From positions 3,505,001 to 3,569,000 of the forward strand of contig NC_037641.1 in assembly GCF_003254395.2 (NCBI RefSeq): a stretch of 64,000 nucleotides of DNA, read 5' to 3'. Source of the stretch: Apis mellifera (lineage: Eukaryota > Arthropoda > Insecta > Hymenoptera > Apidae). This document shows positions 27,131-39,184 of the stretch, one piece after another. The notes beneath the pieces were generated by a model that was given only the letters and a program-made list of their open reading frames with translations, was not told the origin of the DNA and searched no databases. Positions within the stretch are counted from its first letter, which is position 1, and each line of letters starts with the position of its first letter. A program made the position numbers and the translations under genes.

Positions 27131-29029
27131 CCTCTTTTTCAAAGAAATTTCTGTTTACAGTATCTCGGCCGGACTTAAATTTTTCCGCGGTCGCCATGGG
27201 ACAGGTAGGAATTAATCTTCCCGCGGTACGACAAAATTTACGACGCTTGTAATGCCATCCTCAACCACGCTCGTACAAGTGTCTCTTGCAATTTTTCACT
27301 CGGAAACATATTCCGCTCGATAAATATTTTTCAACGGAACAACATCAAAGAACTCGATTTACCTCTGTCCTAAAATAGAAACGAGCCCAAGTTGTGAAAG
27401 GGAAAATAAAAATAATCCCCCCTCTTTTTTTTTTCAACTAATAATTTCTAAATTATTCATTTCTATCGAATTAGAAAAAGAGTGGAATTTTAGAAGATGA
27501 CACATTTTTGAGGAAAATATTTTAATTAGAAATTAATTAATTCTCGCTTGCGTATATGATTATGCAGTTGAGATAAAATAGTATGAAACTTTTTTATCCA
27601 ACTCTTCGTTTCCCAGAAAATCAAAATTAAACACATAGAATGAAAAAGTATAATCGGATAAAACGATTCTGTATTTTTCTACTTACTTTCTACTCGAAAA
27701 ATTGTTCCATCTAATTTCCTCCAAAAACCTTCAAATCACATCCCACCTATTCCTTATCTTATTTTTCCATATAAATTTATTACGCTTTTCTCCCAATCGT
27801 TTATCTTCTCCAGTTATCAAAACGGAGAAAAATTGAACGGTTCAATCTGCAGTGTGCAATTGGAGGATCACGAGCTAAAATAAAATCTTTAACCATCCTG
27901 AAATCCTGTATATACATTTCCAATTATTTTACTCTCGTGAACCGAGACGATTGATTTCCTTCTTATTTCGAAAACGTGACAAGATTTTTTCGCCTTGAGG
28001 AGAGGAGCTTTCTAAAAAAACGTGCGATTTCACATGCCGTTTGTTTCTCTCGAGCCGAAGAAACGAGTTCAGTTCTCAGCGAAGCTTGCTCACAAAATGC
28101 GCGCCATGGATGCTCGTCCATCATCGCATTACCTTATCGAAGGTACCATTTTCCCCATTTGTCTTTGCTTCCAGTTTTCAAGGATGGTTATGCGACTTTT
28201 ATTTCCCTCCACGCAGCCATTATCCAATATCGGTGGTTTATAGAAATTTTTCTTCGTTAGACTCCATCTTGTATTTTTTTGGGAATAATTTTATCGAGTG
28301 ACAGTAATTTATATACGAATAATGTTAATCGTGGCTTCTTCTTTTGAAAGAAGTAGATGCAACTTCGTAATTTGCAACGTGACTAATGTACTTATCTGGC
28401 CAATCTATGCTGTTATCACAGCTTGTTTTATTCTTGTTATATTCTCTTCAATTTTATTCTTATTCACTCGAATGGCCGAGTATTATACTTTCCATTTGAC
28501 AGTAAATATCTTATTCCACTTGCTTGATTTTGGCAAATCAATTTAATCGAAAGATAAAGTTTCAAGGAGCGTGAACAAATAATTTTGTATTCTTTTCATA
28601 GAATTTACATATTACTCCATCCAAAGCTTATAAAATTTCTTTCTCTGAAACGGGTTATTCTTTTTTTATTAAATTTATAAGACGAATTCCGATTTGAATT
28701 CCTGAATTTCGTCATCATTACGTGACAATGACGATTCCTATATACAATTCGAAATATCTTGCACGAAATGGAATATAGATATACGCGGGGTGGCGAAGAG
28801 TTAAGATCATAAAAGGGATCATAAAAATTCCATTATCGCGCGATTTTGTTACACACGTTGATACGCATGCCCGCATGCGTTCACGCGTGTAATGAATTTC
28901 CACGGGGCTGTAATAATGGAATTTTTACGACGTTCGATCGTCGAAACAAATCGAGCAAACAGACCTATTCCTGATGGGAATAATGGAAATCGCGTCGAAA
29001 GTGGAAAAACGTTCCTCTCTCTGGGAGTA

Positions 29030-29069
29030 CACACACACACACATTCTCTCTCTTTCTCTTTCTCTCTCT
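29030..29069. repeat. Compound (AC)n-(TC)n microsatellite
   Basis: Six AC units, then an imperfect TC/TTTC tract. Confidence 0.9.
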
Positions 29070-30187
29070 GTTGGTTTTAAATAAAATGCGAATTTTTATT
29101 CCCTCACGTTCCAAACAGGATTGGGATTGAAGCTTTCTACTCTGCTGCTACGCATTAGAGACGTGAAATAATTACGGTATTTGTAAAATATTTGGAAAAT
29201 TACGTCGAATAATTATTCTACGTAGAACAATTTTACGACCGAATTCAATTATTTGAAAAGCGATAGAAAAATTGGAATCGATTCAGACTTATTATTTTTA
29301 AAATTATTAAAAAATGTGCGGATGTTTCTGACCGAATATTAATTCATTCATATTTATTCAAGTAGAAACGTAAATAAATTTATTATTATTCCTAAAAAGA
29401 CCGTCTCTATAATTAAATATTATAATTCTAATATCAAAAGAAGAATAAACCTTTGTACAGATAGAAATATCCCAATTTCCAAGACTCCTTATTTTTATTT
29501 AAAATATTTTATACTTCAATAAAATAAAAAAAATAAAATAAAATATTAAAAAAAAATAATCTAAATCAAACTAAAACAAAATGAAAAAAAATCACATTCC
29601 AGTTGAAATTACAAAAACACTCGATTTCGAGCGCATTTATTGCACGATAATTTCCACTAAAGAAACACTAAAGGAAGCAAGGAAATTGAGTATTTTCCAT
29701 TCTTTCATTAGAGATAGATATTTATAAAATTTCATCTTCCGTTCGAGAATTTTTCACGAAGAAAGAGGAAGAGAGTATCGATAACCGGATGCCCGTACGG
29801 GGGAATCGTAAATAGAGATTTTGTCAACTCCCCCACCTCGTGGTGGAACAATGTTAGAGGAAAGAGGAAACTATCTTTTACGGTGGAATAAGTTGGGGCA
29901 TTAAAGAAACTCCGCGACGTCTTTCGGGATAGTTTTGGACTCCGTGTTTCGGAGCCGGACTCTGGCCAATGGACGCGTTATTTTTCCTGTTCACGATGCT
30001 TTTAAAAAAGTTCTTCGCCGAATTGTGTAAATTGTGAACGAGCTCCTCCCGACAAATTGAATTGAGTTGGATGGATGATACGGAGATAAACGAGTGGAAT
30101 TTCTATTTTAATTGCCGCCTCGATCGAGTTTAAACGTGGAGTATCTGAAAGATAAATTATTTTCATGTGTATTATTTTTTTGTAAGC

Positions 30188-30255
30188 AATTCTTTACATA
30201 TAAATTCAAAAATTATACATATAATTATAATTTTTGAATTTATACGTAAAGAATT
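30188..30255. repeat. Near-perfect inverted repeat, 30-bp arms, 8-nt loop
   Basis: The left arm (30188-30217) begins AATTCTTTACATATAAATTC and the right arm (30226-30255) is its reverse complement with one mismatch (a C-for-T change). The loop is 30218-30225. It is AT-rich and would form a long hairpin in RNA or cruciform in DNA. Confidence 0.92.
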
Positions 30256-30368
30256 TTATTAAGAATTAAAAATTACGTTATTTGAGATAACGAAATATTT
30301 AACAATCATTCGAAAATAATTTATTTTTTTATTTTTTTTAACTAATAATAATTTTTAATAATACTGTT

Positions 30369-30600
30369 GCATTCGTTCTTCCGTAACGCGTTTTTATTAA
30401 CGACAATTAATTTATATTAACTAATTTATAACACGGAACTAATTAATTTAAATAAATAATACGAGGAGAGGAGAGAAACACGTCCGCTCCGCTCCGCGTT
30501 CGAAACACGACTGAATCGATATTTCGAATGTCAATAATAATCGATGTTATTATTATCGATGTCGTGTGCCGCTATTCAAATCGACCGTGACATTCCGCGT
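30369..30600 (+). repeat. Dispersed element, copy A (unrecognised family)
   Basis: This segment is similar along ~230 bp to the reverse complement of 44203-44424. Shared blocks in the same order are ATTCGTTCTTCCGTAA, CGTTTTTATT, an AATTAATTTAT block, CACGTCCGCTCCGCTCCGCG, an AATACGACT-like block, ATTATTATCG, TGCC-CGC and TGACATTCC-CG. No terminal inverted repeats or coding potential were seen. It could be a short transposon remnant, a SINE-like element or a duplicated regulatory module. Confidence 0.72.
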
Positions 30601-31211
30601 TGTGTCGAAGCGACGATACAGCGCGTACAGATTCTTTCTATTGTATATAAAATCCTTTCTTTTTATAACATAAAAGTAACATTAAAAACAGAAAAAATAT
30701 TATATTATATAATTGTAATATTACAGAATAAAAAAAAATTTATTGCGCAAGTAAATGAAATAGCGATAATTTAATCGTTTTGGAAAGAATAATAAAACGA
30801 TCACGGGCCCATTCATTGGCCGATAACTTCCTCCTCGAGTTTAAAGGTTTCTCAACAAAAGGTAAGAACCTACAATTCATTTTATTTTCTTGTTTACGCC
30901 CGAATCATTTACGATCGCCGATTTATGGACGCTGTTAAAGTTACCCACCATTTCTATTCGGAAATTAAACGATTTATATTTATTAGCTGCAATCAACTCG
31001 CTTGTAAATATCACTCTTCGTCATAACATCGAGAGGAATTTCGAATTTATTCCTCTTTTTATCGATTTTTATTTCAATCGATAGAAATATATTCAAACTT
31101 ATCTCTTTACTAACATATCTTAAAACATATTTTTATCAATTTTGTTTCTATTTATCGATCGTTTATTCTATGCATTTGTTAATTTTGAAATTATATTCTT
31201 GATAAAAAAAA

Positions 31212-31232
31212 ATGAATAAATAAATAAATAAA
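31212..31232. repeat. (AAAT)n tetranucleotide repeat
   Basis: About four AATA units. Confidence 0.85.
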
Positions 31233-34200
31233 AGAAAATAATTTAAATATCCCACCGTCGAAATTCCAATTTTTATTATCAATCTATACGTCAAAATTTT
31301 CCACGACATTCAATTTTTCGTTTCAATAATTCAATATAAACAAATATACCGAATAACAAATGATTCAATTAAAAAAAAAAAAAAAAATTTCTCGAACGGA
31401 AGAATAATATCATGCGATATTGAGCCAAATTTTAATTTTCTAAAATACATTTCCATTATTAATTATCAATTCATTGAAAATATCGTTGATTAAAGAGGTA
31501 ATAATTTTGTTAGATATATTAAAAAAAAAAAAAAAAGAAAGGAAAAAGAGAAGGAAAAAATGGAAAGCTAATTTTAAATTTTTACGAAGAAAACGCGTCA
31601 CCGTGGAAGGACATTATTTCACGGCCTTACTTTCGTTTTCAAAAGCTCCGTGTTCCGCTAATTATAACAAAGAGAAGCGTAAAAGACGAGTGGCGGAGCG
31701 CAGCCCTTCTAAATGGGACAGCCAGGGTCGTTTCTCTGAACCGGAAAGCGGAGCTAAAAATCCGCTTTTAGACCGGCAAAGAATACACCTCAGCCGGTTG
31801 AAATCAAGCCTGTTTTCGTTTACACCGCATTCCTCGATCGTTTCAAAAACAATTCATATCCCATTTCCTACACTTTCCATCATCAACTACGTTTTTCCTT
31901 TTAAATTTAATATTATGATGAAATAATATATCTATAATATATTAAAATATTAAAATTGTTTTTCATTGTATATTGTATTTTTCTTTTAAATAGAATAATT
32001 TTGGAACGTATTAAATTTCAACAAAAAATATATTAATCACAAAAGTTTTTTTAAAAAGTGAATTTTTATTTTGGAATTATGTTAAATTTATTCGTCGAGA
32101 TATTTCACTAGATTATTATAGTTTAAAAATGAATGATACAATAAATGGGTAAAATTTTGTTTCTCGAATTCTATTATTAATTAAATTAATACAAATTTCA
32201 AGAATTCTATATTATTTTATCAAAGAATACATATTATTTATAAATACAACATTTTAACACAATATTTTCGCCTTTATATTTATATTTCATTTATTCTGCA
32301 TTATAAAGAAACGTTAAAAATAAATTTAAAAGCAATTTCATTACGATTTCTCGAATTTTAATGTAATTTTTATCTCTCTCGTATATAATAACATAGAATT
32401 TCAATATCACTTCCACACGTTCAATAAAACGAAACATAAATAATCAATTGAAAAAAAAAAAAGGAATTAAACATCATCTGTATTAAAATTATTTTTCTTA
32501 CATCAATTCCCAATTATAATACTCTCTTTTCACGATTTATTTAATCGTTCAATTCCATTTCGAGATTATGATAAAAGTTTGTTTTTGTATAATAAACTTT
32601 TCGTCCAAATATTCTACTCTTAGACTTCGCCACTACACCGCTGTAATTAAAATATAATTCAACGATTCAAGGATCTCCATTACAATTTCTTCCCCGCTAT
32701 TATTTTAATTCTCATATTGTCAGGAGACGTAGGGGGAATCTCGAGAATGTGGCAGAATTTACCGGAAAAATCGCGTGACGGTGGACAAAAGGCCATTAAG
32801 GGTGAAGATAAGCGGCCACTCCTCGTTAACGATCTCTGGTACACTTTTCCAGCGAAGTTAAGGCTGGTACGTGCTCACTGCCGTTCCGTGTGATCCATAC
32901 TGACCACCCCTTTCATCGTGAATCATCGTTGGAAGGATTTTTCGGCAGCTTGGAATCCGTTGACAATTAATACACAATTTGTGTTACCATTGGTGGCGTT
33001 TAAAAGCTTTTCGCCTTGTTTGGATAATTCTTTAATATAAGGATATTAATAAAATTGCTGTATCGTTCCAATGGATTACAAAGAGAAATCGTTTTCGTGA
33101 TCATCAAGTTTGTAATTTTATAATATTAATTATATGGTATTTATAGAAATTAATTTTTCAAATTACGGTGGATGGTTACACTTTGATTTTATTTTCGATA
33201 TTAAATTAAATTTAATCGTTTATTTGTATAAAAATTAGTTATGAATTTCCGAGTGAGAGAAAAAATTATATAGAAATAATTTTTATGACTTTTTTTTTTA
33301 ATACAATATTTTGATTCACAAAATCACGTTGGTTCGAGACGAAATGGAGATAAAAGATTCATAAAAATGCAACAATGTTACATTTATGAAATTACTCGGT
33401 AGATGGTGCGAACGGTACAAATTACGTTAAATGATAACTCGCTGTATATAATATTTTTAGAAATAATCATATAATTTTAAAGTTAGTTAATTAAAATTTT
33501 ATTACACGTTGTTATTTATATTATTAAAATTCGCGAAACAAATTTCATTTAAATATATTAAAAATCATTGCAGCCCGTATATATCATAAACGAAATTAAA
33601 TAACTTCTTCTTTTATTACATCATAAGGTAAAAGCGAGAAAGGCGAAGTGAAATTTAATATGAAGTTTAATTAACAACGTCATAAAGTATTTTATGCTTT
33701 TTTCCTACACTCTCGCCCAGTTTCCAACGTGTAATTTCCCTTTGTATATATTATAAACGTGTCTTAATCTCTCTTCCGAATAATCTTTAAATAATCTTTC
33801 TCCCTTTTAAATCTTACCACAAACATATCAAATTATGAAACATCGAATCACAATATCAATATGTGATTTTCCCCCCTAAATTTGTTAAAAAATTTCGCGT
33901 CTTTCGTTTTTCCATTTGAAAATTGGGATCTCAACAATTTAACATCGACTTTCAACTCAATTCAATTCCTCCACGATCGTCGGTAAAAACACGTCACAGC
34001 TGGAAGCGCCCTTAAACGGAACAAAAGCTCGGCACGGCATGCCGGTCGACAAGTAGAACAAACCATTAAACACCTTCGAGCACAATGGAAAATCGCGCGT
34101 TCGACTGCGCGCGACAAGTAGAACGGGTCAGCGTATCTCCGGACAAGTACAATAAAACCGTGCCCGGTCAGACATGGCGCGCCGTACAGTGGAACGACAC

Positions 34201-36384
34201 CCGCGCAGCGGAAACTTGGACATAGTGGATTTCGTTGTATTCATGGAGAATTTTTGGCGTTTAATCGTAGCTTTTTCTCCGTGTAATTGGAATAATCTTA
34301 TTCTTGATTATCAATGACGAAGAAATAAAAAGGGGTAGAGATATTTTCAAGAGAGATACTTTTTAAAAATGATGATTTTTAAATGAGATACTATACTAAT
34401 GGAATACTATACTTCTGGAATAATATAAAAAACAAAAAAGAAAAAATAAATATTTTTTTATAACTACAGTTAAGAACTTTCTCTATTTTCACCACTGTAT
34501 ATATTTGAAGTATGAACATATTTGATGATTTTTATTTGAGAATTGATGTTTATATTTGTCATGCAATTGCGCTTCGAGTAAAAAGTAAAAATTCAGGGAT
34601 AAAAAATAAAATAAAATAATAAAATTTTGCCGGGATTGTTAACGAAAAACCATCGATCAATGTTTATCCACAGAGACTTATTTAATAATTTTTGCGCGTA
34701 ACGAAACAAAATACGTAAAATTTATCTCTTAATCCGGGTCAGAAAAAATCAAACGCTGAAAACTAATTTCTAAACTGCGTTGAAAAATTCTTTTTTATCA
34801 TCGATCGGGAAAAAATCAAGTCCAATCGTTTAACCACCTTCCATACCCTCCAATTAGTCTTTGTTTCTCGTTCAATATTATCCTTACGGCGACATTACGA
34901 CTTTATTCTCAAAGGACACGCTTGGGAATGGGACAGAAGTAGCGAAAACTACTTAACGAACGAATAAAGGGAAGGAAGAGGAACGCGAGAGACACAGGGC
35001 GAAGATATTAAAAAAGAGAGGAAACAGAGGAACGGAATGAGAGGGACGGCTCTGGATGGAAAACCCTCTTTGCTCTGCTCGCTCGTGCAAATTTAAGTAG
35101 GAAGAAATGTTTCGCTGCCTTTTTCCATCTCCCCTCCTCTTCTCCCTCCTCTTTTCGTTCGTTTCCCGACCTGTTTTCCCCGTGGAATTTTTCTTTCCTC
35201 CTCTCTCTCTCTCTTCAAAACCTCCCCTCTCGTCGCAAAATGTCCTATTTGACGTGACTCCGCGCTAAAGTAAACGCATCTCGGTTTCCACCTGTGTGCC
35301 TTTTCTCCTCCTCCTCCTCCAACGTACCCCTTTCGGTTATTCTTCTTCCGCCTCGACGGTGTCGTTCGAAATTCATTTTTTATTCCTTTCGAAGGTGCAA
35401 CACCGTGAGTCGTTGGCGGTTGCCGCGGATGTATATGTGTGTATATATAGGGCTGCTTGCTAGGGATTTGAAGGGAAATCCGACTAGTTTCGAGAAAAGA
35501 CAATATTGGATTCGGCCGGCGCTGCTCTGCTGCTCTCTTTTCGTCTCCTTGGCAAGAGATCGTTACGTTCCTCGTCTTGCATATTTGATTATTCGGCATA
35601 TAGACGGGTCTATGAGTATTCGTGTCTCGCGAATTCAGCTTGCAAATGTTCTCGTGCTGTTTTTTCGCGTTCTATTTCTGCGCCGGGGCTATTTCTTGCG
35701 GATTCTTAGAAACTGGATTAAGGTTATTCCTCGATCCGGTTGCGGATCTATATTGAAACGGCGGTGATAATTATCAGATCATAGAATTTCTTCTATTTTC
35801 AGCTTTTAATTTCTACGTGTAATCAAGTTTTTCGAAATGTTGCTCGTAAATATCCTTAAAAGAAATAATAATGAAGAAGAGTTTGGAAAAGAAAGTATTG
35901 ATTTTCGTATCGATCATTTCTGATAATTAGTTGTAAAAGAAGAGAAAGAAGAAATCTTATGTAAAATTATTCGAGCAATCGATTAAAGTAATCTCCCTCT
36001 TCGAATCCTTCCTCTCGTCGAAGAGAAAGAAAGTAGATTCTCCCCACACGTGGAAGAGGAATACCATGAAACGCGACACTCGAGGCGGAAAGTAAGGCAC
36101 CGTTCTCCCTTTCTTCCACGTTCGGATGATCGCACTGGAACTTAAGGGGCGAGCATCCGTGAAAACGTGACCCATAAAGCTAACCTTTTATTCACCGTGG
36201 TGGTGGTGTGGAGGTGAATTGCGTTCGATGCGCGAGGAGAACCGTCGAAACCAATAATTCCGGCTTAATGTCTCGTGAAAAACAAAACATGCCTGCTATA
36301 TACTCGTCCCCTGGGACTCGTCCGATATATTTCACTCTTTTCTCACTCCATTTTTCTTTGTTATTTTTACGCGCGTATTTTCCG

Positions 36385-36389
<5 letters not shown>

Positions 36390-36420
<31 letters not shown>
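36390..36420. repeat. (CT)n microsatellite
   Basis: About 15 CT units. On the sense strand of the gene this is (AG)n and creates an R-E repeat in the overlapping frame. Confidence 0.95.
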
Positions 36421-36422
<2 letters not shown>

Positions 36423-37565
36423 TTCTCCTTTATTTCGTTTCGAAACGAAACAATACACGCGTGATACTTACGCGGGAACAGAGGAACCAATTAAACCGAA
36501 TTATTCGTGCATTCGTCACTCACGTGCGTTCCTCCTCTTTTTTCTACGTGATATATATGTATATATTTTTATTTATCGTTTGAGACAGTTTGTGAACATT
36601 GATACGCGAGATAAAATGATCTATTTCACTTTCTTTTTTCGTCGTTCATTTAAATAATAGATAGAAGAAGAATGAAATGGATTTAATTCGAAAACGAATT
36701 TTTTAACCATCCAGGAAAGGAATTTAAATATCTAATAACTGATAGAATATTTAATATGAGATTATTATCATTCAGAATTATTGATAAATTGGTTTATTGG
36801 TTATTTCTTGTGAATCAAGTTCAAAGGATATTTCTATGTAAATATAGTTCGATATATACTTTTTCTTATAGAAAATAACAAACTATCTTGAATTAAAAAA
36901 TTTTATGATTTTATCATTTACAGGAAGAAAAGACTATTATATAAATATATTTCAAACAACTTATGTAAAAGCTTTTATTCGGATAAAAAGGAAACTGTAC
37001 GTAATAATTGCTATCGGTTATTTATCTTATAAATCCTTGGAATGATATATTTGAAAACCAATATTCCTACGATATCCGTTAAATTTGATAAAACGACGAT
37101 ATCTCCTTTCAGGAATAGAAATAAATTGACGGAGGAAATTCAAATTGTTCGAACGTAAAGCTTTCGATATCTCGATATCGAGATGTTTTATTCCGGACAT
37201 TGAAAGTTTGTTGCCCCCGCGGAGGATATTTTACGTGGCCAGGAAAAAGTAAACAACGGAGGAAGCGGATCTCTCTCTTTCTCTCATCCCCTCCCCCCTC
37301 GAAATTCAAGTCTTCTCTTCTTTTAATAACGAAGTCAGACAGGAAGAAGAACTTTTCGGATTATAGTTCGGTTTGAGAGAGAAAAAAAAATTTCTTCATT
37401 TCTTTTCCCTCTATCTTCCATTTCTGAATATTTTTTTTCGTTTGAAGTTTTTGTTTATCGTCGTTGTTTTTGTGATTTTCTTTTTTGAAAAATAAAAAAA
37501 AAAAAAGTTTATCCCAATCTTTGTTTAGAATATGAGTTAATTAAATTTTCCATTTTTCTTTCTCG

Positions 37566-37606
37566 TTTTTTTTTTATTTTTATTTTTATTTTTATTTTTT
37601 TTTTTT
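37566..37606. repeat. (TTTTTA)n repeat
   Basis: Four TTTTTA-type units flanked by T runs. Confidence 0.9.
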
Positions 37607-38113
37607 GGTAATTTAGGCAAGCGTGAATGAAAAATTGTTTCCAACTTGACAGGAAAAAATAGAATTTTTAATTAATGTAGTAGAAAGAAAAAACATTTCG
37701 AATTTTACAGACGAGAGGAATAAATTGTTAAAGTGTTCGTGTTTCTATAATTAATTAACGATGAAATTTCGTTTGTTGTTATTACATAGAAGCTTAAAAA
37801 TTTTGAAATATTGCAACAAAAATTTTAATGATATTATATATTATATTATAGATTTTTTTTTTTTTAAAACGTATCAATTTCGTTAAAGAATATTAAATTA
37901 TCAAATTGATTTTCGAATTTAATAAAATTTAATATTATTATTTAGAAATTATTACAATTTTTATTCATGCTGTTGTTATTATTATAATAAAAACACCTAT
38001 TAAAATGGAATTTGAGTAAAAATTTGTTCAATTATTACGCGTTTAAATTTCTTTCTCTGGAATATATAACAACATCCGTTGTAATAATCAACGATAAAAC
38101 GATGAACACTTAC

Positions 38114-38245
38114 TTGGACTCGTCCTGATCCTCGTCATCGTCCTCGGAATCGAAGAACGCGTCATCGTCCTCCGTGTCGACCGAGGTTTCCGTTCTCATC
38201 CGTCGATTCTGCTGAACCGCCCTGGATTTCGGGATTACTATGTCC
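38114..38245 (-). CDS. Cow: Testican/Cow-like gene, acidic linker exon
   Basis: This 132-bp exon (43 codons plus split codons at both ends) links the follistatin-like and Kazal exons. Its first half is basic and contains R-R-M-R (residues 68-71 of the assembled segment), which fits the R-x-x-R pattern of furin-type convertases. Its last 20 or so residues (77-96) are mostly Asp/Glu, 14 of 20, including D-S-E-D-D-D-E-D. A pyrimidine-rich acceptor ending TTTTCACAG precedes the exon and GTAAGT follows. Codon phases match both neighbours, giving GGG (Gly) upstream and AAA (Lys) downstream. In vertebrate testicans the conspicuous acidic stretch is at the C-terminus, so an acidic block here looks like an insect feature (inference). 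No cysteines are present, and the segment is probably disordered. Confidence 0.87.
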
Positions 38246-39118
38246 CTGTGAAAACGAAAAAAAGAAAAGAAAAAGGAGAATCATCAAGTAGAAACGGCCC
38301 GTGTTTGATCCGGCTCCCGACCGCACCGCTTCCTCCACGAATTTGAAAGGTCAATGTGCTTTTTCCGCCAAATTGCCACCATTGAAAATCCGTGGTCCCG
38401 TAAATCACGAATTATCCGAAGCTTAAAACATCGAAATTAATGATAATTTATCACCGTGAACCGAGAAACAATAAAATTATTTTTTATTCGGTTTTATTTT
38501 TTCTTTTTTCTTTTAGAAAATCACGTTTAACCGACTGTATATCAATATACAGGATATTCCTACGATAATCATTGAATCATCTTTCTTTTAACGAGATAAA
38601 ATTTCCTTTCCCAAGAAATTTTTGTAATAAAGCCAAAAAAAAAAAAAAAAGGAACTTGGAATAATAATCATAAAAATTTTATCCATCAGAAGAAAACCTT
38701 CCAATAAATTTCAATGATTATTCGTAACAATATTTGAAATATGAAATTTGTCTAACCTATCCTCAACAATTTACTCAATTCCAGGTCGAAAATATCGATT
38801 ACAAAATAATAAGGGCAAACGTGAATATTTAAAAAAGAAATAAATAATTTTCGAAGAAATAAATCGAATGGAATAAGTTAAAAAGGAAAAAAAGAAAAAC
38901 AGGTTTAATCTTTCAGACAGGCGTGAACATTCTCGATCCAACGTGTCCTCGGTGGAAAAGAGGGTTTGGGCGAATTTTAAAAATTTAAGCAGATCCGCCG
39001 TGTCAAGATGCTGGAGTCGCTCTCCCCGGGAATGGAATAAGTTAAAAGCGATTTCCCGGCTACGGCAAATGGAACGCTTTCGAATATAATTTCTCTCGTC
39101 GACGGAGAATGGATCACG

Positions 39119-39184
39119 GAGGGAGGGAGAGAGGGGGGGACACGAGAGGTCAGCGGGTGCCAGAGAAAGAGAGAGAGAGAGAGG
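39119..39184. repeat. GA/GGGA-rich low-complexity tract
   Basis: GGGAGG-type purine sequence ending in (GA)n. A second GA tract follows at 39297-39329. Confidence 0.85.

Larger units (their letters stand above)
15261..38113 (-). other. 22.9-kb intron of the testican-like gene
   Basis: This is the largest intron seen, between the acidic linker and Kazal exons. It contains the four-copy ~215-bp tandem array (21790-22640), a 30-bp-arm hairpin (30188-30255), a dispersed-element copy (30369-30600), a GC-rich island with a repeated short motif (33985-34225), and many microsatellites. Open frames at 20980-21652, 31474-31926 and 35093-35767 are compositionally driven: purine or pyrimidine tracts, or overlapping frames on both strands. 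They show no known domains. An intron of this size in a developmental signalling gene is a plausible place for enhancers, but none can be identified from sequence alone. Confidence 0.75.

Noticed and set aside
28298..28546. 82-codon hydrophobic plus-strand frame that could suggest a membrane protein
   Set aside because: AT-rich DNA naturally gives Phe/Ile/Leu-rich frames. No receptor motif, splice context or conserved residue pattern was seen.
31474..31926. 150-codon plus-strand frame
   Set aside because: Begins in a Lys-coding poly-A stretch; the remainder has no recognisable family.
35093..35767. Long open frames on both strands (168 codons minus, 157 codons plus)
   Set aside because: They overlap antiparallel in a CT-rich, GC-richer tract. 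The minus frame is dominated by low-complexity Arg/Lys/Glu/Gly runs, and neither frame shows a domain or exon structure.
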